Below, one piece after another: positions 1-6,525 of a DNA stretch of 19,766 nt (position 1 is its first letter; every line of letters begins with the position of its first letter). The translations under genes were made by a program, and so were the position numbers. This stretch comes from DASPKW01 sp038244055 (lineage in GTDB: Bacteria > Planctomycetota > Phycisphaerae > Tepidisphaerales > Tepidisphaeraceae), in NCBI GenBank assembly GCA_038244055.1, contig JBBRTW010000077.1, forward strand, positions 1 to 19,766, in the 5' to 3' direction. The notes below the pieces were generated by a model. That model was not told the origin of the DNA, did no database searches, and saw only the letters and a program-made list of their open reading frames with translations.

Positions 1-1317
1 CATCCCGCGTGGGGGGGAATCTGGTCAAAGACGGTGAGACAACGCCTGGAGAACCTACCCACAGATAATTCGGCGACCGCTCGTTCTCAGCGGGACGAAC
101 TCCGCGCGACTCTCGCAAAACTATCGACGTCTCCATCAGTGGCGACCGCAATCGCAACTCACGCTGCTCATGGACGCAGCATCGAAGCGAGGTTGGTCGC
201 ACTTGGAGCCATGGCCGACAGTGCTATTCGGGAGACTCCCGATCTATGGAGCGATACGATTGTCGCCGCACTGCGGGACAAAGATATCTCTATTGCGTCC
301 GCGACGGCGACGGCCGCACGAAAGCTCTCCGGTAAACTGCTCACACCCGAGAAGTCAAAACTGCAGCCTCCGTCAACCGCGCTATTCGATGCGCTAATGA
401 AGTTCGCGTTGCGCGAGGATGTTCCAACCTCATCGCGGCTCGACGCGCTGGCCGCCCTTCCTCCAACGATCGGCAAAGGCGCTTCTAAAGGCACCGCGCC
501 CATGCCCAAGCTACAAGCGACACTTCTTTTGTCGCAATTTACTGCCCAGACGTCCGCCTCTGACACCTTCACCGCCGCCGACGTGCTCGCGCGACACAAA
601 CACTCCATCGAAACGCTTGAGGCGATGACCAAGACGGTTGAAGCCGCCGGCCCACTGGAGTTGCCGCTTCTCCTCACCGCCTTCGACCAAACCACCGACC
701 CAAAGATCGGCGCTGCCCTCCTCGATGCCCTCACGAAATCCAAAGCCCTCGCCGCCCTCCGCCCCGACGCCCTCCGCGCTCATCTCAAGCAGTTCCCCAA
801 GGAAATCCAAGCCAAGGCCGAGCCGCTCTACGCCAAGCTCAATCCCGATGCCGCCCAGCAGAAGGCCCGGCTCGATGAACTGGTCGCCAAGCTCCCCGAA
901 GGCGATGTCCGCCGGGGGATGCAGGTCTTCCACTCGGCCAAGTCGGCCTGCGCCAGTTGCCATACGATCGGCTACGTCGGTGGAAAGCTCGGCCCGGACC
1001 TGACGAAGATCGGCGCGATTCGCCAGCAGCGCGATCTGCTCGAATCGATCGTCTATCCCAGCGCCAGCTTCGTGCAGAGCTACGAACCGACGATCGTTGA
1101 GACGGCCGATGGCGACACGCTCAGCGGCATTCTCCGCAAGAACGATGATGAAGGCCTGCTCCTGCTCACCGGCCCGGATCAGGAGACGCGGATTGCGCGC
1201 AAAGAGGTGAAGGAAATCCGTCCGGGATCATTGAGCGTGATGCCGGCGGGGCTGGATCAGATATTGACGGCGCAGGAACTGGCGGATCTGGTGGCGTTTT
1301 TGAGGGATTGCAAATGA
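1..1317 (+). CDS. PVC-type c-heme domain protein, C-terminal part (5' partial)
   Basis: The frame is open from base 1 with no stop before 1315-1317, so the gene very probably begins left of the window; the GTG at 34 is only the first start-like codon inside it. The first ~300 visible residues are Ala/Leu-rich helical repeats resembling HEAT-like arrays. The end is a monoheme domain: a CASCH heme-attachment motif (codons 949-963), then GPDLTKIG, a SIVYPSASFVQSYEPT stretch, and VMPAGLDQILTAQELADLVAFL near the end, whose Met is the probable distal ligand. This order matches the Pirellula/Verrucomicrobium-type heme-binding domain (TIGR02603 type), known at the C-terminus of large exported PVC dehydrogenase-like proteins. 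I infer a periplasmic redox role, probably tied to sugar or other substrate oxidation, but the catalytic N-terminus is not visible. It converges on the next gene with only 9 bp between the stops. Confidence 0.9.
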   Translation, partial: HPAWGGIWSKTVRQRLENLPTDNSATARSQRDELRATLAKLSTSPSVATAIATHAAHGRSIEARLVALGAMADSAIRETPDLWSDTIVAALRDKDISIASATATAARKLSGKLLTPEKSKLQPPSTALFDALMKFALREDVPTSSRLDALAALPPTIGKGASKGTAPMPKLQATLLLSQFTAQTSASDTFTAADVLARHKHSIETLEAMTKTVEAAGPLELPLLLTAFDQTTDPKIGAALLDALTKSKALAALRPDALRAHLKQFPKEIQAKAEPLYAKLNPDAAQQKARLDELVAKLPEGDVRRGMQVFHSAKSACASCHTIGYVGGKLGPDLTKIGAIRQQRDLLESIVYPSASFVQSYEPTIVETADGDTLSGILRKNDDEGLLLLTGPDQETRIARKEVKEIRPGSLSVMPAGLDQILTAQELADLVAFLRDCK

Positions 1318-1326
1318 ATCCCAAAA

Positions 1327-3384
1327 TCACGGCTTGGGAAACGCCTGATTTGGAAACTGCGCAGAGGTGCCGCTAAACACCACCCGGCCGGTGTCGCTCA
1401 TGGTCGTTCGCCCGCGCAGGTCGGTGAGGAATCGGTCCCGCTCATCGGCAGAAAGGCCAAGCTCGATGGGCAGATCGGTCTTGGAGTTGAATGTCGCGTT
1501 ATCGGCCGATTTGCAGCCGAAGAGGTTGCAGCGTTGCAAGCTCCAGAAAACGCTGGCCGATAATTCACAATCGAAAAAGTCGCACTCGCCGATTCGGCCC
1601 CATTCGCTTCGCGCGGTCTTGGCGGAATCATCGGTCGCATTCGCGCTGCGCTTGGGGAATTTGCAACTCACAAACGTGCTCCGCTTCAGCTTCAGGCCAT
1701 AATCCAATTTATTAAGGCCCTTGAAATTGCTTTGCAGGAGCAGGCAATCCTCCATGATCCACTTGGAACTGTATTCGCCCCAGAAAAAGGCACCCCCCTT
1801 AACAAAGGTGCACTTCTCGAAGATCACGTTGGATGCCTTGACGGTGCCGGTGAGTTCGCAGTCGATCTTCACGTTCCTGAGAAAGATGGGTTTGGACGGC
1901 TCGCCGCGAAGGTCGAGGACTCCTTTGGAAACCAGCAGCGTTCCGCCCTCGAGCGAAAAACCGGGCGCGATGACTACGTTCGCGGAGGTTTCCTTGCGGG
2001 TCCGGCCGTGGTTGCCGGCATTGTATCCCACCATCACTTCGCGCGCCAGCGAGAAGCCCGCGCCATTGGCCGGCCAGGCAATCTCACCCTCGGAAGGCTC
2101 ATCGACTTTCAGCGGCATGCGCGCAACACCCGGGCGGCCGGCATGTTGATCCCGAAAGGCGCTGAGCCGGGCCACGTTCTGCCGAATGATGGCCTCGCGA
2201 AGAGCGGCATCGCCCGGCCGCGCACCTCCGGCATCGGCGATTCGCTTCTCAATCTTGATCCTCTGAAGCGGGCTGGCGGTGGCGACGCATGGCCCATACA
2301 GTGCCGCCGCATGCTGGCGGATCTTCAACTGCGCGGCAGGCGCTTGTTTGGTGGAAATGTTCCACCACCCATCGCCCAGTCGCAGCAGCGCATCGGCCTG
2401 GACCGGATACGCCAGATCATCCTTCGCCAGTTTTTGCAGCTCGGCATCTGATCCGATTGCCAGCATGGCCAGGCCCTTGTCCCAATCGCCGACGATGAAG
2501 CAGTAGTATCCGCCGACGGCCGAATTCGCGGCCGGATCCGCCGGAGACGCCGCGAGCGCTTTCATTTGGGCGGCCACTTTGTCGCGAGCGGCGCGGAGGC
2601 CCTCCACTTCCGCAGCGCGCTTCTGGAGAACGCCGAGCAGGCCGGGATCGGCGCTGGCCAGGGGCCGCAGCAGAACGCACAGCTTGGACGCGCTAGCGAA
2701 GTCTTCCGATGCGATCAGTGCATCCACGACTTCGAGCCCTGAAAACACATTGTCGATCGTGTGGGTGGGCGAGTCGGCCTTGAGCGGCATCGATAATGCG
2801 GCAACCCCTTTCATCGAAGCAACATCCACCTCGTAAGCCCTGGCCATCTCATCGGAAACGCGGCAAACCAGGCGCAGGCTGGCGGCTTCCTTGGCGGCGT
2901 TGTACGCCCCGCCAAACAAGGCGAACTGGTCGGGCGGGTTCTCCGCGGCTTTGCTGGCTTCGGCGAGGAGCGTCTCAGCCAGGGGCCGGCGGGCGGCGAT
3001 GGAATGATCGGCCAACTGCTGGGCGAATGCATCCTTGAGAACTTCTCGGGAACGGGTCAGCGCCGCCTTTTCAGGAATCGGCCGCCGAGGAATCGCCACC
3101 GGCGGAGTAATGGCCGGCGGATTGGTGGCTGGCGAATTGACGACCGCCGGCGACGGAGGCTGGACGGGGGTCGGCGGAGTCGGAATGGGCGGAACCGGCT
3201 TTGGCGGGGTTGGCGCAGGAGGCGGCGTGTCCTGGCGTTTGGCGGGGGTCCAATCATCGTCGAAAATATTGGCCGCGCCAGCACCGGTCCCGGCCATCAA
3301 TGCGGTCGCCAGGGCAGCTCGGGCAGCGCAACGCCGACTCAGGGCAATCAAGGCAGAAGCAACACGATGCATCGAGCATTTCAT
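1327..3384 (-). CDS. Large secreted planctomycete-type protein with GDWDKGL block and beta-rich C-terminus
   Basis: I place the start at 3384 because AAGGAG lies 7 nt upstream and the protein then begins with a signal peptide (basic residues, hydrophobic run ALATALMAGTGAGA, then AN). An upstream in-frame ATG at 3426 would add 14 residues ahead of this and is less likely. The 685-aa product has a Pro-rich linker (about residues 40-100), an Ala-rich helical part, then a block with YYCFIVGDWDKGLAMLAIGS and a DGWWNIS stretch. I recall this block from many planctomycete secreted proteins; its function is unknown to me. The last ~200 residues repeat short strands with Cys and Phe (for example SNVIFEKCTF, MEDCLLLQSNF, GECDFFDC), resembling a beta-helix or pentapeptide-like fold. 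An exported structural or carbohydrate-associated role is possible but not shown. No catalytic motif was recognised. Confidence 0.88.
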   Translation of the reverse strand: MKCSMHRVASALIALSRRCAARAALATALMAGTGAGAANIFDDDWTPAKRQDTPPPAPTPPKPVPPIPTPPTPVQPPSPAVVNSPATNPPAITPPVAIPRRPIPEKAALTRSREVLKDAFAQQLADHSIAARRPLAETLLAEASKAAENPPDQFALFGGAYNAAKEAASLRLVCRVSDEMARAYEVDVASMKGVAALSMPLKADSPTHTIDNVFSGLEVVDALIASEDFASASKLCVLLRPLASADPGLLGVLQKRAAEVEGLRAARDKVAAQMKALAASPADPAANSAVGGYYCFIVGDWDKGLAMLAIGSDAELQKLAKDDLAYPVQADALLRLGDGWWNISTKQAPAAQLKIRQHAAALYGPCVATASPLQRIKIEKRIADAGGARPGDAALREAIIRQNVARLSAFRDQHAGRPGVARMPLKVDEPSEGEIAWPANGAGFSLAREVMVGYNAGNHGRTRKETSANVVIAPGFSLEGGTLLVSKGVLDLRGEPSKPIFLRNVKIDCELTGTVKASNVIFEKCTFVKGGAFFWGEYSSKWIMEDCLLLQSNFKGLNKLDYGLKLKRSTFVSCKFPKRSANATDDSAKTARSEWGRIGECDFFDCELSASVFWSLQRCNLFGCKSADNATFNSKTDLPIELGLSADERDRFLTDLRGRTTMSDTGRVVFSGTSAQFPNQAFPKP

Positions 3385-3391
3385 GTCCTGA

Positions 3392-3397
3392 CTCCTT
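3392..3397 (-). promoter_or_regulatory. Ribosome binding site that decides the start of the 1327-3384 gene
   Basis: On the minus strand AAGGAG is followed by seven bases and ATG at 3384. It is one of the few strong Shine-Dalgarno sequences in this window and supports the shorter start over the in-frame ATG at 3426. Confidence 0.7.
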
Positions 3398-3559
3398 GAG
3401 TCGAACCGCATCAGAAGTGGATGCACGCCGGATCGTTCCCGATCGATTCAGGGTATCGCAAATCGCCGGGGCCGCAAGATTAATCCGGAGCAGGACGCGC
3501 GGAGGAGCGAGCGGCGAGGGCTGTCTCTCCAGTATTCCGCATCTTATCGATACGAGCGC

Positions 3560-5185
3560 CTACTTCCCCTCCCCCGCATTGCCCTCATCATAATACCGCC
3601 ACTTCCCCTCTACCGTGCTGACCTTCATATACTGCTGCCACTTCTTTTCTCCCGCCACGCCCGCCTTCATCACCGCTGTCTCGACTTTCGGCGCTTCGCC
3701 GCCGCCTTCCAGGGCTTCGGACAGGACCCGGCCATCGAGCGGCTCTTTCGTCGCCACGCCGAGGATTTTCAGCACGGTCGGCGCGACATCGCTGTTGCCG
3801 CTGGGCGTCGTATTCTGAAAGCCCTTCTTGAAATCCGGGCCGGCGGCGATGAGCGTGTTGTGCATGTCGAACTTGCTCAGGCTGCCGTGCATCCCCTGGC
3901 CGGGCCCGCGGCGGAGGCCTTCGGCGAAGAGCACGCCCGGCATGTGGCCTTCGATGGCGGCATCGGCCCAGCGCATGGAGACGATGATGTCGGCCGCCTC
4001 GGGGGCATCGATCCCGCTATCCGAAAGCTTGAAGGTGCCTTCGATGCCTTCTTTTGTGAAGATCACGCCGGCCCAGGGGGTGGTCTGGATATGATCGACG
4101 AGTTTTTTGATGGTCGCGGGATCGCGGCCGATTACATTGATGGAAACGCTGCCGCCGAGGCCGATGACGACGGCGGTGTCTTTATCCGGGGCTTCGAGAA
4201 ACGCGCCGGCCGCCTTGAACCCTTTGAGCGATAATTCCTCGGCCACATCAATCGTCGCGGCGATGGTCGAAAAGCCGTGATCGGAGACGACCATCACATC
4301 GGTCTGATCGAGCATCTTCTTCACCTCCAGCGTCTCCAGCACTTTCTTGAGGCAATCATCGCTGCTGCGGAGGGCGGACTTGGCGGTCTTGCTCCCTGGG
4401 CCCGCGCCGTGCTGGGCGTAATCGGGCTCGCTGACCCAGAGGACCGAGAGCGCCGGGATGCCGCTGCCGACGCCGCCGCCATGGGCGCTATCATCGGCCC
4501 AGACCTTTTCCGCCAGCACGCGGGCAGTCCAATGATCCTGGGCGCGATTGGCGAAATATTTAGGATGCACTGATGGGGGCATCGGCCCGAATTCGGGGAG
4601 GATTGGATCCAGCGCTGAGCCGGGGATGGATCGGCCTTCCACCACGATAGGCTGATTGGGCGTGCGGTTTTTCAGGCTTCGATCCCACAGCAGGGCCACG
4701 CCCTTCGTGCCGCAAATGACGGCCCGGCCGCCGCTGGCGCGGACGCGCTCGATCATCGTCGCGGCCCTGAGCCATTTGCCGCCGGTCAGTTCATCGCCCT
4801 TCCAGGCCGACCATGCGCCTTGCGTATCGACGGGCGAGAGCAGATCGACATCCGGGCGGTATTCGACATTGCCGGTGATGCCGGTGTTGGCGGGTTTCAT
4901 GCCGGTCGCCAGGGCCGCGCCGTTGACCTCGGTGGTGGAGAGATAGACGGGATGATGATTGGTGAAGAACGTGCCGCGCTTGCCCATGGCATCGAGTGTC
5001 GGCATATCCTCGGCCGTCACCGAATCGGGCCGCAGGCCGTCCATAACGACGATGACGACGTGTTTGGCTTTCCCGGCGGGAGTTGCAGGCGCTGCGGGGA
5101 CCGCCGGATCGGCAGCGAGGAGCGCGCTGGTGAAGAGCGTTGCCAATATCAAAAACAGAGGTGCGAAGCGGCTCGGTGAATTCAT
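3560..5185 (-). CDS. Exported alkaline phosphatase family protein (type I phosphodiesterase/nucleotide pyrophosphatase-like)
   Basis: The 541-aa protein starts with a signal peptide (FLILATLFTSALLAA) followed by a Pro/Ala spacer. It carries the metal-site pattern of the type I phosphodiesterase / alkaline phosphatase superfamily: VVIVVMDGLRPD (Asp49), a nucleophile region STTEVNGAALATG with Thr85 in the TxxN position, SEPDYAQHG (Asp255, His259), VVSDHGFS (Asp302, His303) and GMHGSL (His433). All expected two-metal ligands are present, so it should be an active periplasmic phosphomonoesterase or phosphodiesterase. The substrate cannot be told; nucleotide, phospholipid head group or glycosyl phosphate are all possible. 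The start at 5185 begins the signal peptide directly. There is no clear Shine-Dalgarno, but a TTGACA-17-TGACAT promoter-like pair sits just upstream. It is probably transcribed alone. Confidence 0.92.
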   Translation of the reverse strand: MNSPSRFAPLFLILATLFTSALLAADPAVPAAPATPAGKAKHVVIVVMDGLRPDSVTAEDMPTLDAMGKRGTFFTNHHPVYLSTTEVNGAALATGMKPANTGITGNVEYRPDVDLLSPVDTQGAWSAWKGDELTGGKWLRAATMIERVRASGGRAVICGTKGVALLWDRSLKNRTPNQPIVVEGRSIPGSALDPILPEFGPMPPSVHPKYFANRAQDHWTARVLAEKVWADDSAHGGGVGSGIPALSVLWVSEPDYAQHGAGPGSKTAKSALRSSDDCLKKVLETLEVKKMLDQTDVMVVSDHGFSTIAATIDVAEELSLKGFKAAGAFLEAPDKDTAVVIGLGGSVSINVIGRDPATIKKLVDHIQTTPWAGVIFTKEGIEGTFKLSDSGIDAPEAADIIVSMRWADAAIEGHMPGVLFAEGLRRGPGQGMHGSLSKFDMHNTLIAAGPDFKKGFQNTTPSGNSDVAPTVLKILGVATKEPLDGRVLSEALEGGGEAPKVETAVMKAGVAGEKKWQQYMKVSTVEGKWRYYDEGNAGEGK

Positions 5186-5191
5186 CGGCTC

Positions 5192-5220
5192 ATGTCACAG
5201 GGTTAGGGCTTCGCTGTCAA
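5192..5220 (-). promoter_or_regulatory. Candidate promoter of the phosphodiesterase gene, placed for a leaderless or near-leaderless mRNA
   Basis: The minus strand has a perfect TTGACA (5215-5220), a 17-nt spacer and TGACAT (5192-5197), which matches the -10 consensus weakly. Only 6 nt separate the -10 from the ATG at 5185, so transcription would start at or next to the start codon. That fits the lack of a Shine-Dalgarno. This is pattern matching only. Confidence 0.4.
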
Positions 5221-5247
5221 CCGCTATGGATCGGATGGCGGAAAACC

Positions 5248-5371
5248 ATCGCAAAGAGGCAAAGGGACGAAGGGGCAAAGAAGAGAAGACGATGGGGTGG
5301 CGTTTCGAGGATTCGTCCTGTCTTTGAATTCTTTGCAGCTTTGCGCCTTTGCAGCTTTGTCTCTTTGCGAT
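5248..5371. repeat. Inverted pair of 8-bp-period CAAAG/CTTTG tracts
   Basis: The left tract has CAAAG/CGAAG cores at 5252, 5260, 5268 and 5276 (exactly 8 bp apart). The right tract has CTTTG cores at 5331, 5339, 5347, 5355 and 5363 (again 8 bp apart). The outer 17 bases, 5248-5264 and 5355-5371, are reverse complements with one mismatch, so the region could fold into a long imperfect hairpin with about 90 nt between the arms. It lies upstream of the phosphodiesterase gene in a ~480-bp stretch that has no gene. Confidence 0.8.
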
Positions 5372-5506
5372 CGTCTTGGGTTTCGAGGCTCGGAGAATTT
5401 TTTATGTCGCATTTTTCGGGCGACGCGAGAATGCAGGGGCACCGCCGGACACGCTCGGCAAGCCGAGCGGCTAACTCGCACTTCTTCGCGCCATCGCGAT
5501 TTTCTG

Positions 5507-5660
5507 CACTCGCAACCCGCGCCTCGCAACTCGCGCCTCGCAACTCGCGCCTCGCAACTCGCACCTCGCAACTCGCAACTCGCAACTCGCGCCTCGCAAC
5601 TCGCAACCCGCAACCCGCAACCCGCAACCCGCAACCCGCAACTCGCAACCCGCAACTCGC
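5507..5660. repeat. Tandem heptanucleotide array, 22 uninterrupted 7-bp units
   Basis: Parsed in strict 7-bp phase from 5507, every unit ends CGC. The units are mainly AACTCGC, AACCCGC and GCCTCGC, with one ACCTCGC and one CACTCGC; there are no indels over 154 bp. Variation is limited to the first two bases and the fourth base (T/C). Units are not randomly ordered: AACTCGC and GCCTCGC alternate on the left, and five AACCCGC units are consecutive at 5605-5639. The array ends 8 bp from the SDR stop codon (5668-5670). Confidence 0.95.
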
Positions 5661-5667
5661 AACTTCC

Positions 5668-6420
5668 TCAACAGATTCTCATCGTCAATCCCCCATCGAT
5701 CACGAACGTCTCACCCGTGATGTACTCGTTCTCGACCATCTCGCGGATCAGGCTGGCGGCCTGCTCGGTCGTGCCTTCGCGGTGGAGGGGAATGCGGTTT
5801 TTGAGATTGTTCTCCTTGACCGCGGCCGGCATGGCGTCGTGGAAGGCGGTGCGGATCACGCCGGGGGCGACGCAGTTCACCCGGATGTTGTCATCGGCCA
5901 GTTCGAAAGCCAGGCCGCGGGTGATGTGCGGGATCGCGCCTTTGACGGCCTGGTAGGCGATGTTGGTGCGGATGGCGCGGCGGCCGGCGGTCGAGGAGAT
6001 CAGAATGATCGCGCCGGCCTTTTTCTTTTTCATCGCCGGCACGGCGGCGCGGCAGAGATGATAGACCGCGTGAACGTGGACATCGAATGCCTTCATCCAG
6101 GTTTTCTCGTCGACTTCAAAGAGCCCGCCATTGACCGGCCCGCCGGCCGAATGCACCAGCACATCGACCGGCCCGAGTTTGCTGGCCGTTTCTTCGACAC
6201 AGGCGCGGCAATCTTCGGCTTTGCCCATGTCGCCCTTGATGAAAAGGGTGCGCCGGCCGGTGGCTTCGAGCTTTTTGCGGGTATCGAGGGCCTCGGCATC
6301 AGCCAATTCCCGGCCGACGACGGCGACGTCCGCGCCTTTACTGGCGAAGAGAAGCGCGGTGGCCGCGCCAATGCCCTTGGTGCCGCCGGTGATGAGACAG
6401 ATTTTGCCTGCGAGGTCCAT
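5668..6420 (-). CDS. Short-chain dehydrogenase/reductase (SDR) family oxidoreductase
   Basis: A classical SDR of 250 aa starting MDLAGKICLITGG. I chose the ATG at 6420 because GGAG lies 5 nt upstream and classical SDRs begin close to the Rossmann strand; a start at 6459 would add 13 unlikely residues. Visible motifs are the cofactor loop TGGTKGIG (11-18), catalytic Ser143 in LISST, and Tyr156-x3-Lys160 (YQAVK), then VNCVAPGVIRT and the C-terminal GETFVIDGGL. The usual NNAG motif reads HSAGG, so the structural Asn is changed. VGRE after strand 2 suggests NADP preference, but weakly. It should be a cytosolic NAD(P)-dependent alcohol/ketone oxidoreductase of FabG-like type; substrate unknown. 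There is no fatty-acid gene nearby, so a FabG role in fatty acid synthesis is not supported. The heptamer array lies directly behind its stop. Confidence 0.93.
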   Translation of the reverse strand: MDLAGKICLITGGTKGIGAATALLFASKGADVAVVGRELADAEALDTRKKLEATGRRTLFIKGDMGKAEDCRACVEETASKLGPVDVLVHSAGGPVNGGLFEVDEKTWMKAFDVHVHAVYHLCRAAVPAMKKKKAGAIILISSTAGRRAIRTNIAYQAVKGAIPHITRGLAFELADDNIRVNCVAPGVIRTAFHDAMPAAVKENNLKNRIPLHREGTTEQAASLIREMVENEYITGETFVIDGGLTMRIC

Positions 6421-6425
6421 GTGAT

Positions 6426-6429
6426 CTCC
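6426..6429 (-). promoter_or_regulatory. Ribosome binding site deciding the SDR start
   Basis: GGAG on the minus strand, 5 nt before the ATG at 6420. It supports this start over the ATG at 6459. Confidence 0.55.
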
Positions 6430-6525
6430 GAATGATTGACTGAATGCGAAAGACGGCATGCAGGCGTCACGAAGTGTGCAGCCGCAAGTGGGTTATTGAT
6501 ACACGGGAATTCGGTTGCATTCCAT

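Larger units (their letters stand above)
5186..5667. other. Gene-free repeat-rich spacer between the phosphodiesterase and SDR genes
   Basis: The 482 bp hold the candidate promoter, the inverted octamer tracts and the 22-unit heptamer array. Several frames on both strands are open here only because the heptamer units contain no stop. The translations (RVAGCGL or QLATRN type repeats) are period-7 artefacts and have no start signals, so I call no gene. Between the two repeat zones (about 5372-5506) I see nothing recognisable. Confidence 0.7.

Noticed and set aside
34..1317. GTG at 34 as the true start of the heme protein
   Set aside because: The frame is open to base 1, there is no ribosome binding site, no signal peptide follows, and family members are longer at the N-terminus.
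5217..5655. Protein-coding repeats such as RVAGCGL in the minus frames
   Set aside because: All frames are open only because the units lack stops; there is no ribosome binding site or conserved non-repeat part.
5507..5660. CRISPR array
   Set aside because: There are no spacers; the units are contiguous 7-mers, far shorter than CRISPR repeats, and no cas gene is present.
5140..6435. 431-aa plus-strand open frame across the spacer and the SDR gene
   Set aside because: It is antisense to a clear SDR and includes the heptamer array translated as QLATRN-type repeats; no start signal or family match.
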